Assembly: GCF_902153245.2 (NCBI RefSeq)
Contig: NZ_CABFWF030000001.1
Coordinates: 310,001-374,000 of the forward strand
DNA from: Pseudorhizobium endolithicum
Lineage (GTDB): Bacteria; Pseudomonadota; Alphaproteobacteria; Rhizobiales; Rhizobiaceae
Length of the DNA: 64,000 bases
Direction of reading: 5' to 3'
A model generated the notes under the pieces. It saw only the letters and a list, made by a program, of their open reading frames with translations. It made no database searches and was not told the origin of the DNA. The translations under genes were made by a program, and so were the position numbers. This document shows, piece after piece, positions 36,025 to 44,364 of the stretch. How positions within the stretch are numbered: position 1 is the stretch's first letter; the number at the start of each line of letters is the position of its first letter.

Positions 36025-36801
36025 TTGGGACTGCTGGAATCGACGATCACCGGACGCAAGCGGCGCAGCAGCCATGCGCATGTGGTCGCGGAACTCGGCA
36101 GCGCCATCGTATCCGGCCGCATTCCCGAAGGCTCGCTGCTGCCCGGCGACGCGGAACTCTCTTCCCGCTTCGGCGTCTCCCGCACGGTGCTGCGAGAGGC
36201 GATGAAGACGCTGGCCGCCAAGCGGCTGGTTGAACCCAAGGCAAAGGTCGGCACCCGGGTCGTCGACCGCTCGAACTGGAACTTCTTCGATGCCGACGTG
36301 CTGGGATGGCGCTGCGAATCCGGCTTGGACTTCGAGTTCATAGAACATCTCGCGGAGATGCGCATGGCGCTCGAGCCGGCCGCGGCCGCGGCCGCCGCCA
36401 GGCGCGCGTCCAACGACGACATCGTGCAGCTCTACGCGATCGCTGCCAGGTTCGACGACCTCGCCCATACGCCGGAAACCATCGCCAAGGTGGACCTGGA
36501 ATTTCACCTGGCGATTGCACGCATGTCCGGCAATCCCTTCATGCGCTCCGCAAGCGCCATCGTGGAGGCGGCGCTCGCCATTTCCTTCCAGTTGTCCTCG
36601 CCTGCCGCCTCGCCTGAAAAAATCGACGAGGTGGCGACCAATCACCTGCGCATCGTCCATGCCATCGCCTCTCGCGATCCGGAAAAGGCCGTCCAGGCGA
36701 TGCGCCACGTGATCGATGTCGGCAGGAGCCGCATTCGTTCGTCGCTTGCCTCCTCGCCGCATGCATCCGGTGAGACCGCGGCCCTCGTTCCTGTCCGCTA
36801 A
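36025..36801 (+). CDS. FadR/GntR-family transcriptional regulator
   Basis: A 258-residue DNA-binding repressor. Residues ~15-85 are a GntR winged helix (AIVSGRIPEGSLLPGDAELS, FGVSRTVLREAMKTLAAKRL); residues ~95-235 are an FCD effector domain with the metal-binding pattern DLEFHLAIARMSGNP, TNHLRIVHAIAS and MRHVID. The start is TTG, directly after the yjfF stop, with AAGGAGG five bases upstream. Last gene of the transporter operon, so it likely controls it, and perhaps the divergent arabinose/galactose genes, in response to a sugar acid. Its stop codon overlaps that of the convergent phosphoesterase gene. Confidence 0.9.
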   Translation: MGLLESTITGRKRRSSHAHVVAELGSAIVSGRIPEGSLLPGDAELSSRFGVSRTVLREAMKTLAAKRLVEPKAKVGTRVVDRSNWNFFDADVLGWRCESGLDFEFIEHLAEMRMALEPAAAAAAARRASNDDIVQLYAIAARFDDLAHTPETIAKVDLEFHLAIARMSGNPFMRSASAIVEAALAISFQLSSPAASPEKIDEVATNHLRIVHAIASRDPEKAVQAMRHVIDVGRSRIRSSLASSPHASGETAALVPVR

Positions 36802-37295
36802 CGTTTGGAACCAGTCTTCAGCAGGTCTTCCAGCCGCACCGGGTGCAGACCCCGCGCATCGACCCCCACATCGAACTGGCGAGGCACGGGCTTCAACCTG
36901 CCGTGGGAATGGCCATGCAGGTCGATCGATCCTTTACCCATCTTGTTCCAGGTGCGGAAGGCATAGTGGCAGAGCACCAGCAGGTGCTCCCCTGCCCTCA
37001 ATTCGGCATAGTGCTGGACGCTTGCCCATCCCTTTGCCTCGGTAACCGCAACCGGGTCGTTGTTGCCGATGACCAAATGCTTCGCGCCGTTAAGGCGCGC
37101 GAGCAGAAGATCGGGATCGCCGGCGCGCAACGACATGAAGTCTCCCAGATGCCAGACCTCGTCCTCCGTGGAGACCATCTGGTTCCAGTTTTCGATCAGC
37201 GCCTCATCGTGCTCCGCCATGTTCGCGAACGGCCGGCGGTCGATCCGCAGGACCCGCGGATCGCCGAAATGGGTGTCGCTGGTAAAGTGGATCAT
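36798..37295 (-). CDS. Calcineurin-like metallophosphoesterase
   Basis: A 165-residue cytosolic phosphoesterase with the dinuclear metal motifs: FTSDTHFGDP (DxH), WHLGDF (GD), GNND in LVIGNNDPV, LCHYAF and HGHSHG. It is short and lacks extra domains, like YfcE/MJ0936-type hydrolases. The substrate is unknown. The ATG at 37295 begins directly before the first motif; longer starts add 18 unrelated residues. Upstream ribosome site is weak. It is convergent with the regulator, the stops overlapping by four bases. Confidence 0.85.
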   Translation of the reverse strand: MIHFTSDTHFGDPRVLRIDRRPFANMAEHDEALIENWNQMVSTEDEVWHLGDFMSLRAGDPDLLLARLNGAKHLVIGNNDPVAVTEAKGWASVQHYAELRAGEHLLVLCHYAFRTWNKMGKGSIDLHGHSHGRLKPVPRQFDVGVDARGLHPVRLEDLLKTGSKR

Positions 37296-37453
37296 GCTGG
37301 TAAACGCTCTATTCCTTCGGTCGGCCGGAAGCGGCTGCCGAGGTGGCATTAGACTTTGGGTTAAAGGGACGCTTGCCGGGAATCAAAGCCTCTGCCATGG
37401 TCCGCGCGACCTTAGAATCATCTAATATGAATTTTCCGCCAGCAAGTTAGACA

Positions 37454-37654
37454 GTGTCGCCAGAAACGCTCGTACAGTATCAGCATGATGGAATGAAGGC
37501 GAGGTCACGCGGCCTCGACTACGGAAGCAACCCGTTCATGGCAAGGGATCGCATGCCGCAGGTTACCGGAGAGCCCGTTGCCGAATGGCGCCAGAAGGCC
37601 GAGGCATGGCTGTTCGGCTGGCTGCTCGAAAACACCTGGTGCGAGACGGACTAG
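37454..37654 (+). CDS. Small protein resembling ribosome modulation factor / CrpP family
   Basis: Up to 66 residues. The pattern GMKARSRGLDYGSNPF followed by WRQKAEAWLFGWLLE is like the RMF/CrpP layout (G.KA...G....NP...W..GW..E). RMF dimerises ribosomes in stationary phase; whether this protein binds ribosomes is unknown. The GTG at 37454 lacks a ribosome site; an ATG at 37493 (MKARSRG) is an equally plausible start and would give 53 residues. Confidence 0.55.
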   Translation: MSPETLVQYQHDGMKARSRGLDYGSNPFMARDRMPQVTGEPVAEWRQKAEAWLFGWLLENTWCETD

Positions 37655-37660
37655 CCGCCG

Positions 37661-37762
37661 TCACTTGTAGACGGGCGTCGTTGCCGGAGGCTGGTAGTCC
37701 GAAGGCGGTTTGGTGGCGCAACCGGCGAGCAGCAGGGCGGCGAACAGGGCAAGAGTCTTCAC
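37661..37762 (-). CDS. 33-residue lipoprotein
   Basis: A very short gene: GTG start at 37762 with GGAG six bases upstream, TGA at 37661. The product starts VKTLALFAALLLAGCATKPP: a basic residue, a hydrophobic stretch and a clear lipobox LAGC, leaving a mature lipid-anchored peptide of about 19 residues rich in Pro, Thr and Tyr. This resembles small rhizobial entericidin-like or generic short lipoproteins, but no specific family is recognised. It lies between the RMF-like gene and the BA14K gene, antisense to both. Confidence 0.6.
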   Translation of the reverse strand: MKTLALFAALLLAGCATKPPSDYQPPATTPVYK

Positions 37763-37879
37763 GGCAGTCTCCGAATCTCTGCCGAAGAGCTTACGAAACC
37801 CTCGTTACCAATCTCTGAATCCGCCTGCCGATAGCCGCGATGCCACCGCCCTCCGCGTCCCGCAGGAGCAGCTTTCAGG

Positions 37880-37904
37880 GGAACTCCTTCCGCTGGCCTG
37901 CATT
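37880..37904 (+). promoter_or_regulatory. EcfG-like promoter of the BA14K gene (one mismatch)
   Basis: GGAAC, 16 bases, then CATT, differing from CGTT at one position. It ends 31 bases before the BA14K-type gene start, the same distance as at glgE. Confidence 0.45.
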
Positions 37905-37935
37905 CTACGCAGGAATGCCGAATGCGGAGAATGCC

Positions 37936-38643
37936 ATGAAATCGCTCGTGTCTCTGGTGCTGGGCGTCAGCCTTGCCGTCGCACTCTTCATCGGTGCCGT
38001 TGCCGCCGTTGCATGGCTGATTTCGGAGCACAATCCGCATCGGTTCGCCAATCTGGATGAACGGCCCCTCTGGACCAACCGCCCGGTAAAGATCGATCCT
38101 GCCTCGCAGGACTACGAGCGGGTTGCCGCCGCCCCCGTCCCGCCAGTCTTCCAGGCCATGGCCGTCGATATTCCGGAAGATCAGGAAAGAGAGATGCGGA
38201 TGGCCTCCCAGGCGCAATCGCAGGAGCCCGGCATAGACGAGACGACCACGGGTGCCGTTGACGCCAGCATGGAACTGGCCGGCACGCCGCATGCCGACTG
38301 GTGCTCGCAGAAGTATCGCTCCTATCGGGTCGGCGACAACAGCTACCAGCCCTATAGCGGCCCGCGCCGGCAGTGCATGTCCCCCTATATGGGCAGTATG
38401 CAGGTCACGACCGGCCCGGACGAGCCCCAGCCGGAGCCGGGCTTCCATGACGTGGCCGAGTCGGGCTACCCGTCCGAGGATCCCGTCTACGCCGCCAGCG
38501 ACGCTCCACGCGGTCCCGGGTCGATGGAAGCGGACGCGCATCTCGAATGGTGCTTCGCCCGCTACAATTCCTACCGCCCGCAAGACAATACCTACCAACC
38601 CTACAACGGCCCACGCCGCCAGTGCACGTCTCCTTTCGGATGA
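37936..38643 (+). CDS. BA14K-family protein with duplicated domain
   Basis: A 235-residue protein with one N-terminal membrane anchor (residues ~5-28, [19 protein letters not shown]) and a periplasmic part carrying two BA14K-like motifs of about 35 residues: [28 protein letters not shown] and [30 protein letters not shown]14K is named for a Brucella 14-kDa antigen with lectin-like activity; function here is unknown. Each motif has two conserved cysteines. The ATG at 37936 is chosen because GGAG lies six bases upstream and the anchor begins there. Confidence 0.8.
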   Translation: MKSLVSLVLGVSLAVALFIGAVAAVAWLISEHNPHRFANLDERPLWTNRPVKIDPASQDYERVAAAPVPPVFQAMAVDIPEDQEREMRMASQAQSQEPGIDETTTGAVDASMELAGTPHADWCSQKYRSYRVGDNSYQPYSGPRRQCMSPYMGSMQVTTGPDEPQPEPGFHDVAESGYPSEDPVYAASDAPRGPGSMEADAHLEWCFARYNSYRPQDNTYQPYNGPRRQCTSPFG

Positions 38644-38659
38644 TCGATGGTAATGAGGG

Positions 38660-38735
38660 TGGTGGGCCCGGAGGGACTCGAACCCCCAACCAAGCGGTTA
38701 TGAGCCGCCGGCTCTAACCATTGAGCTACAGGCCC
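38660..38735 (-). tRNA. tRNA-Ile (anticodon CAU, lysidine type)
   Basis: A 76-base cloverleaf read on the minus strand: acceptor GGGCCTG/CGGGCCC, D-arm GTAGCTCAATGGTTAGAGC, anticodon loop CTCATAA with CAU at 38702-38700, T-loop GTTCGAGTC, and an encoded CCA. The body resembles E. coli tRNA-Ile2 (k2C at the wobble base) more than elongator or initiator tRNA-Met, so TilS modification would make it read AUA. Confidence 0.88.
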
Positions 38736-38884
38736 TGCCCAGGGGGCATAGGGAGGCGCAATGGCTCGCCTGCCCCGGACGCCCGCTCTAACGCAATTCC
38801 GGCGATGCCACAAGCCGTCGCCGCAATAGCCACACAATCTCCGGCAAGCTAGTCTTCAGGGACAAGAACTGAAGAGGAATCATC

Positions 38885-39637
38885 ATGCTCCGCTCCACCC
38901 GCTCGACGGTTGCCGCCTGGACACTCCCCGTCCTCCTGGCGTTCTCCACCACGACCATAGCCCTTGCCCAGGAACCCCCTGCCCCGCGCGAGCGGGTGAT
39001 CCTCGTCTCGGCCGAGGGAGAGGCGAGCATCGCGCCGGACATCGCGATCGTCAGCTTCTCGGTGGTGCGCAATTCGCAAACCGCCCAGGTGGCGATGGAT
39101 CAGAACAGCCAGGCGATGAATGCCGTCATGGCGGCGCTGAAGTCGCAAGGGGTGGAAGCCAGGGACATCCAGACCAGCAATTTCTCCATCCAGCCGCAGT
39201 ACCGGCATTTCCAGCCCAAGGAGGACGGCACGATCGATCCGCCCGAGGTCGTGGGCTACGAAGTGACCAATACGCTAATGGTGAAGATCCGCGACATTGC
39301 CAAGGTCGGCACCATCCTTGACCGCGTGGTCAAGCTCGGCGTCAACCAGGGCGGGCAGATCGTCTTCACCAATGACGACCCTGAGGCCGCGTTCACCGAG
39401 GCGCGCAAGCAAGCCGTCGAGCGCGCGATTGCCAAAGCCCGCACCCTGACGGAGGCCGCGGGCGTCAGGCTGGGACAGGTCATCCAGATCGACGAGAACG
39501 CTCGGCCGCCGATGCCGCCGCAGCCCATGTCCCGCATGGCCATGGCCAAGGAGGCGGCGTTCGATGCCGTTCCGGTCGCCGCCGGCGAGAACACCTATGC
39601 GGTGCGGGTTGACCTCACCTTCGCGCTGGAACAGTAG
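38885..39637 (+). CDS. SIMPL-domain (DUF541) periplasmic protein
   Basis: A 250-residue exported protein: signal peptide (residues 1-~29, ending TIALAQE) and a SIMPL/DUF541 domain with the start VSAEGEASIAPDIAIVSFSV and the central EVTNTLMVKIRDIAKVGTIL. Family members form periplasmic ring assemblies and are linked to oxidative or membrane stress tolerance (e.g. E. coli YggE). RBS AGAGGA is six bases before the ATG. Followed by a strong hairpin. Confidence 0.85.
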   Translation: MLRSTRSTVAAWTLPVLLAFSTTTIALAQEPPAPRERVILVSAEGEASIAPDIAIVSFSVVRNSQTAQVAMDQNSQAMNAVMAALKSQGVEARDIQTSNFSIQPQYRHFQPKEDGTIDPPEVVGYEVTNTLMVKIRDIAKVGTILDRVVKLGVNQGGQIVFTNDDPEAAFTEARKQAVERAIAKARTLTEAAGVRLGQVIQIDENARPPMPPQPMSRMAMAKEAAFDAVPVAAGENTYAVRVDLTFALEQ

Positions 39638-39653
39638 AATGCACCAATGAGAA

Positions 39654-39684
39654 GCCCCCGCACGCCCAATGGGCCTGCGGGGGC
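39654..39684. terminator. Strong hairpin between convergent genes
   Basis: GCCCCCGCA pairs with TGCGGGGGC, with inner GCCC/GGGC, giving a nearly closed 13-bp stem. It lies between the stops of the SIMPL gene and the convergent secreted-protein gene. No long U-tract; probably a bidirectional terminator. Confidence 0.6.
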
Positions 39685-39720
39685 GCCTCCTCCGTCAACG
39701 GGCGAATGGAGACGGAAGCC

Positions 39721-40074
39721 TTAACGGCGGATCAGCGGGCAGCCGCGGTCATTGGCGAAGACGACGCGGTCGCGCCCACGCCGGTCACGTCCCACGACGG
39801 TGACCGTACGGCGGTCGACATCGACGACGCGGGCGCGACGCAGGCCCATATGGCGCGCCTTTTCCTCCGCGAGCCAAGGAGCGCAACGGCCGCCACGGTC
39901 GCGGCGCGGCCTGTCCCACCGGTCATGATGACGATCGCGGCCGCGGTCATCCCAGCCATGCTGCACGAGGATGCGGAACTCCGAGCCCGATGCGGCAGCC
40001 GTCGAAGCGGAGGCGGAAAAGCCGGCGAGCGCGATGAGAGCGGCGATCCCGGTCTTCACGAGGATATTGGTCAT
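39721..40074 (-). CDS. Small secreted basic protein, unknown function
   Basis: A 117-residue protein with a signal peptide (residues 1-~28, ending TAAASG). The mature part is rich in Arg, Asp and His in a low-complexity stretch (DDRGRDRHHDRWDRPRRDRG), followed by a conserved-looking C-terminal part, EKARHMGLRRARVVDVDRRT and DRGCPLI, with two cysteines (one in GGRCAPWL, one near the end) that could form a disulfide. It resembles small rhizobial exported proteins of unknown function; I do not recognise a named family. Confidence 0.65.
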   Translation of the reverse strand: MTNILVKTGIAALIALAGFSASASTAAASGSEFRILVQHGWDDRGRDRHHDRWDRPRRDRGGRCAPWLAEEKARHMGLRRARVVDVDRRTVTVVGRDRRGRDRVVFANDRGCPLIRR

Positions 40075-40202
40075 GAATGTCTCTCCCGAAAGGGCCAGAA
40101 ACTGGCGCCGTTAAACTCTCCCGTCTGCCGGGATTGAGAACACACTATCCAAGACCCGCTGAACGCTCTCCGAATCCTCCATTCAGCGCAGGTTCATCGA
40201 CG

Positions 40203-40625
40203 TCAGGGGGAGAGATGCAATACGACACTGCGGCTGTGCGGGCGGTCGCGGTGTTCGAAAAGGTAGATGCCCTGCCAGGTTCCGAGCATCGGGCGACCGC
40301 CATTGACCGGAATGGTCAGCGATACGGCCATAAGGGCTGCCTTGATGTGGGCCGGCATGTCGTCGACCCCCTCCATGGTATGGGTGACCCAGCTCATCGA
40401 CGGCGCGTCCGAAGGCGGCACGAGGCGCGAGAAGAAGGTCTTCAGGTCGCGCCGAACATCCGGGTCGGCATTTTCCTGGATCAGGAGCGAGCAGGAGGTG
40501 TGCTGCACGAAGACCGTCAGCACCCCTTCCTCTGCCTTCTGCCGCCTGACGAACTCCGCGACATCGTCGGTGAACTCGTAGAGCCCCTGGCCCCGGGTCC
40601 GAATCGTCAGTTGCGTCTGCGGCAT
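40203..40625 (-). CDS. yjbQ: YjbQ family protein (UPF0047)
   Basis: A 140-residue cytosolic protein of the YjbQ/UPF0047 family. Signatures: FVQHTSCSLLIQENADPDV and HTMEGVDDMPAHIKAALMA, and GTWQGIYLFEHRDRPHSR at the end. E. coli YjbQ has a weak thiamine-phosphate synthase activity; the physiological role is unsettled. The ATG at 40625 has AAGGA six bases upstream and fits the family length; an earlier in-frame start adds 36 unlike residues. Confidence 0.88.
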   Translation of the reverse strand: MPQTQLTIRTRGQGLYEFTDDVAEFVRRQKAEEGVLTVFVQHTSCSLLIQENADPDVRRDLKTFFSRLVPPSDAPSMSWVTHTMEGVDDMPAHIKAALMAVSLTIPVNGGRPMLGTWQGIYLFEHRDRPHSRSVVLHLSP

Positions 40626-40666
40626 CGATGTCCTTCCACCATGGCGGGAGCGCCCTGCGGGCCCCC

Positions 40667-41020
40667 CTATCGTGTCAGAAACGCTTGAAAGCCGCCATAG
40701 ATCATGCGTTTTCCGTCGAAGACCTGCTTCCACTCGTCACCGGCCAGCCGCGGATCGGCCATCACCTTTGCGCAGATCTCGTCCCGCCGCTCGCGGTTCT
40801 CATAGGTGATCCAGGAGAAGATCACCGTTTCATCCCCGCTTGCCTGCACCGCACGCGGGAAGGACGTTACCTCGCCATAGGGGATGTCGTCGCCGATGCA
40901 TTCCACATAGGAGAGCGCCCCGTGCTCCATCCAGACCTCTGCGCCCACCCGCGCCATCTCCTTGTAGGCCTCGAGATTCGCCTTCGGCACCGGGACGATG
41001 AAGCCATCCACATAAGCCAT
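40667..41020 (-). CDS. DUF1428 family protein
   Basis: A 117-residue protein matching the DUF1428 pattern: MAYVDGFIVPVPKANLEAYK, EHGALSYVECIGDD and the C-terminal FDGKRMIYGGFQAF. The fold is a ferredoxin-like dimeric alpha/beta barrel as in small monooxygenases; no catalytic role is established. It lies between yjbQ and the alcohol dehydrogenase on the same strand, with gaps of 41 and 89 bases, so an operon is possible. Confidence 0.85.
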   Translation of the reverse strand: MAYVDGFIVPVPKANLEAYKEMARVGAEVWMEHGALSYVECIGDDIPYGEVTSFPRAVQASGDETVIFSWITYENRERRDEICAKVMADPRLAGDEWKQVFDGKRMIYGGFQAFLTR

Positions 41021-41109
41021 TGTCTTCCTCCTTCTGTTGCTCGAACGAAGATATGACGGATGACCGTCCGCGTGTCCGACACCGGCGGCGATTTTTCCCG
41101 GTGCCTGCG

Positions 41110-42150
41110 TCAGAAGCCGGTGATGACGCTGATCCCCGGCGCCGTCGCGCGATCCATCGCCATCAGTGCCGGCACCGCCTCTTCCAGGCTGATGCGTGAC
41201 GAGATCAGCTTCGACGGCGCCATCCGGCCCACGGCGATCATCGACATCATGGCATCATAGCGCCATGCCTGCATGCCATGGCTGCCATAGATCTCGAGTT
41301 CGTGGCCGATCACCTGCGCCATGGGGATCTGCGGCGTTGAATGCTGGCCGAGCATAAGCCCGACCTGCACATGGCGGCCCCGACGGCGGAGGTTCTTGAT
41401 CGAGTTGAAGCAGGTCACCGGATGGCCGAGCGCATCGATTGAGACATGCGCACCACCGCCCGTAATCTCCCGCACCGCCTCGACAGGATCCGCGACGCTG
41501 CTGGCGTTGATCGTGGCGACCGCACCGCAGGCGCGGGCGAGATTCAGCTTCTCGTCCGACAGATCAATCCCGATCGCATTCGCCCCGAGCGCCGTGGCGA
41601 TCATGATGGCCGAGAGGCCGACGCCGCCGCACCCGTGCACCGCGATCCATTCCCCCGGAGCGGTGCGCGCCTGGTCAGCCACGGCGCGGAAGGAGGTCGC
41701 AAAGCGGCAGCCGAGGCTGGCCGCGGTTGCATCGTCGATCGTCTCCGGCAGGTGCACCAGATTGGTATCGGCATAGCCGATCGCGACATATTCGGCAAAG
41801 GAGCCCCAATGGGTGAAGCCGGGTTGGAACTGGTTCGAGCAGACCTGTTGGTTACCAGAATGGCATTCGCTGCAATGGCCACAGCCGGAGACGAAGGGCA
41901 CTGTCACCCGGTCGCCGACCTTGAAGCGCATCACGCCCCTGCCGGTCGCCACCACTTCGCCGGCCAATTCATGGCCGGGCACATGCGGCAGGCGGATATC
42001 CGGATCGTGCCCCATCCAGCCGTGCCAGTCGCTGCGGCAAAGGCCGGTGGCACCGACCTTGATGACGACGCCGTCATCCGTCGGGGTGGGATCGGGAAGA
42101 TTGAGGATTTCTGGTGCCTTCTCGAAGGCGTCGTAGAGCATGGCTTTCAT
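41110..42150 (-). CDS. Zinc-dependent alcohol dehydrogenase (MDR superfamily)
   Basis: A 346-residue NAD(P)-dependent dehydrogenase. Catalytic zinc ligands are in [10 protein letters not shown] and [11 protein letters not shown]; the structural zinc site has four cysteines in [16 protein letters not shown]; the nucleotide-binding [13 protein letters not shown] loop follows. The substrate is not readable; the closest look is to general zinc alcohol dehydrogenases acting on aliphatic or aromatic alcohols. The ATG at 42150 has AAGG seven bases upstream; a start 156 bases earlier would run through the divergent uvsE leader. Confidence 0.88.
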   Translation of the reverse strand: MKAMLYDAFEKAPEILNLPDPTPTDDGVVIKVGATGLCRSDWHGWMGHDPDIRLPHVPGHELAGEVVATGRGVMRFKVGDRVTVPFVSGCGHCSECHSGNQQVCSNQFQPGFTHWGSFAEYVAIGYADTNLVHLPETIDDATAASLGCRFATSFRAVADQARTAPGEWIAVHGCGGVGLSAIMIATALGANAIGIDLSDEKLNLARACGAVATINASSVADPVEAVREITGGGAHVSIDALGHPVTCFNSIKNLRRRGRHVQVGLMLGQHSTPQIPMAQVIGHELEIYGSHGMQAWRYDAMMSMIAVGRMAPSKLISSRISLEEAVPALMAMDRATAPGISVITGF

Positions 42151-42254
42151 GAGTCTACCTTCTGATGTCGTGCGCAGCATATTCGCGAGCTTCAAGCGGT
42201 CAACGACGGATCGGAACCGCGGCTTGTCCGTTACCGAAGATCGGGAGGTGCCGG

Positions 42255-43340
42255 ATGGATCAGCATGGCGAGAAGCAGGTGGCGACGGGACAGCGAATGC
42301 GCCCAAGAAGGCTTGGCTTCCCCGTGAAGGTCATGGCGCGTGATGACCTCAAGAGCAATGACAGCCGCCGGTCCGTCAACAACCCGCACCTCAAGGTCTC
42401 GCTGGCATATGTCGACTGGATCCTTGATCACCTCCACCGGCATGACATCCGGATGTACCGGCTGTCTTCCGACCTCGCACCGTATGCGACGCATCCCGAC
42501 TTGCCGCAATTCCATGACATGGTGGCCGAAAGCGACGCGGATCTAAAGGCGATAGGAGAGAAGGCGAAACGGCTCGATATCCGCCTCTCCTTCCACCCTT
42601 CGCAATTCGTCGTCCTGAACAGCCCGAACCCGGAACTCGTTCGCAAAAGTGTCTGGGATCTGCAAAGTCAGGCAGAGATGCTGGACCGGATGGAGCTTGG
42701 GCCTGAAGCGGTAATGGTGATCCATGTGGGTGGCACCTATGGCAACATCCAGGAGAGCCGCGCCCGCTGGGTTGACACTTGGCAGAGCCTTCCGGAGCCG
42801 GTCCGCCGACGCCTCGTGCTGGAGCACGACGATCTTCGCTTTTCGGCAGCCGATGTCCTCTGGATCCACGAGCACACCGGCGTGCGCCTCATATTCGATT
42901 ACCAGCACTTCTGGTGCCTCAATCCAGAGCGCGCCGACCTGCGCGAGACGCTGGCCAAGATCCTTCGCAGCTGGCCGGATAACCAACAGCCAAAGATCCA
43001 TTTCTCCTCGCCCAGGACGGAACTGCGCGAGCAGGTGCGGGTCGATCCGAAGACTCGCAAGAAGACAGTCAGGCATGTGGCACCGGTGTTCACGGGACAT
43101 GCGGATTTCTGCAACCCCTTCGAGTTCGCAACCTTCATGCGAACGGCCGAGGGCCTCAACTTCGATGTGATGCTGGAGGCCAAGGCGAAGGATCTGGCGC
43201 TGCTACGGCTGCGCCCCGACCTCCTCCGTTATGCACCGGACGTTGCCGCCCAATTCGGCTTGCAGGCAGAAGAGGCGGAAACACTGGAAGAGGAAGCAGA
43301 CGCCGTGATGGATGAGGGTGGCGAAGCCGGGGGAGCCTGA
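42255..43340 (+). CDS. uvsE: UV damage endonuclease UvsE/UvdE
   Basis: A 361-residue TIM-barrel endonuclease that nicks DNA 5' of UV photoproducts. Family segments: [58 protein letters not shown] (metal-binding His/Asp/Glu) and KIHFSSPR. The ATG at 42255 has GGGAGG six bases upstream. It is divergent from the alcohol dehydrogenase. No LexA box is visible in its 104-base promoter gap, unlike the repair genes at 61.2-64 kb. It ends two bases before the convergent DUF930 gene. Confidence 0.9.
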   Translation: MDQHGEKQVATGQRMRPRRLGFPVKVMARDDLKSNDSRRSVNNPHLKVSLAYVDWILDHLHRHDIRMYRLSSDLAPYATHPDLPQFHDMVAESDADLKAIGEKAKRLDIRLSFHPSQFVVLNSPNPELVRKSVWDLQSQAEMLDRMELGPEAVMVIHVGGTYGNIQESRARWVDTWQSLPEPVRRRLVLEHDDLRFSAADVLWIHEHTGVRLIFDYQHFWCLNPERADLRETLAKILRSWPDNQQPKIHFSSPRTELREQVRVDPKTRKKTVRHVAPVFTGHADFCNPFEFATFMRTAEGLNFDVMLEAKAKDLALLRLRPDLLRYAPDVAAQFGLQAEEAETLEEEADAVMDEGGEAGGA

Positions 43341-43342
43341 TT

Positions 43343-44296
43343 TCAGGACCCGGGAAAGCCGCGCCGACGCCATTCGCTGCGCGGAACCGGAGCGCCGATG
43401 CTAAAGGCGAAGCTCACCACCTTCGTGGCATCTTCGTTGATCTCGCAACGGAAGCTCAGGTCGTACCATTGTTCCTCGGCCCGGAAAGCGGTCCGCCGCA
43501 GTTCCAGAACCGTCCCTTCCGACAGCGGCGAGCGAGGGATGAAGTCCGGATCCTGCGGCGGTGAGGCATTTCTTAGCTGCTCGGTCAGTTCAGTCTCACA
43601 CAACTGCGTCGCCCGCATCGCGCGTGGCATCCCATCCATGGCAGTGCGCGCCACCGGATCCTCGGTCATGTCCGGGGAGAACAGCGTCTTGGCTTCGGCC
43701 AGTTCGTCGAGCGGTTCCTCGGTCGGCTGTTCCTCGGTCTCGGTCGCATCCTCCAACGTTTCGGGCGGGGCACTCGCCGCCTCTGCCGTCTCCGGATCCT
43801 CCTGCGGCGCGACGGTCAGCGGCTCGGGAGCATCTGGCGGGGCGCTTGCGGAAGCGTCAGGCTCCTCCTCGGCCGGCGCTTGGCCAGCTTCCTTAGAGGA
43901 ATTGCCGCCGGGCGCATTCCTTGGTCCCGTCGTTTCTTCACCGAATTCGAAGACCGGACGCAGTGTCGGTATGGGCGGGGCTGCGGCCTCCTCCTCTTCG
44001 GCGGGCGTTTCCGCCTCAGGGGGTGGCGGGGGCGGTTCCGCCGGCTGTTCTTCGGCTGGCGGCGGCGGTGCGGGCGCCTCCTCCGCCGGCGGCATTTCCT
44101 CTTCCTCTTCCGCTTCCGGCTCAGGCTCCGGCGGCGGCTCGATGATCTCGACCGCCACCACCTCCTCTTCCGGAGGTGACGGCAGTTCTATCGGCAGGCC
44201 GAAGATGAGGATGACGGCGACAACGGCATGCGCGGCGACGGACATCGGGATGCCCCATCGCATGTCGCTTCGTCGCTTTTCAACCTCGTCTGCCAT
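43343..44296 (-). CDS. TonB-like protein with DUF930 domain
   Basis: About 317 residues. A short cytoplasmic N-terminus, one membrane helix (PMSVAAHAVVAVILIFGL), a ~200-residue Pro/Glu/Ala-rich periplasmic linker, and a C-terminal globular domain of about 95 residues (AMRATQLCETELTEQL to RRGFPGS) that fits DUF930, with two cysteines. The anchor-linker-domain layout resembles TonB and TolA, but the end domain is different and no ExbB/ExbD is nearby. Start ATG at 44296 begins the anchor; the ribosome site is poor, so a start further upstream is possible. Confidence 0.75.
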   Translation of the reverse strand: MADEVEKRRSDMRWGIPMSVAAHAVVAVILIFGLPIELPSPPEEEVVAVEIIEPPPEPEPEAEEEEEMPPAEEAPAPPPPAEEQPAEPPPPPPEAETPAEEEEAAAPPIPTLRPVFEFGEETTGPRNAPGGNSSKEAGQAPAEEEPDASASAPPDAPEPLTVAPQEDPETAEAASAPPETLEDATETEEQPTEEPLDELAEAKTLFSPDMTEDPVARTAMDGMPRAMRATQLCETELTEQLRNASPPQDPDFIPRSPLSEGTVLELRRTAFRAEEQWYDLSFRCEINEDATKVVSFAFSIGAPVPRSEWRRRGFPGS

Positions 44297-44364
44297 CGCA
44301 CGGGATGTAAGATGGAATGATGCGCGGATCGAGTCCCGACGCATCAAAAGAACAGGGTGCCTCA

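Noticed and set aside
42151-42254. LexA box before the UV endonuclease gene
   Set aside because: A GGAAC is present but no second GTTC/GAAC at seven-base spacing.
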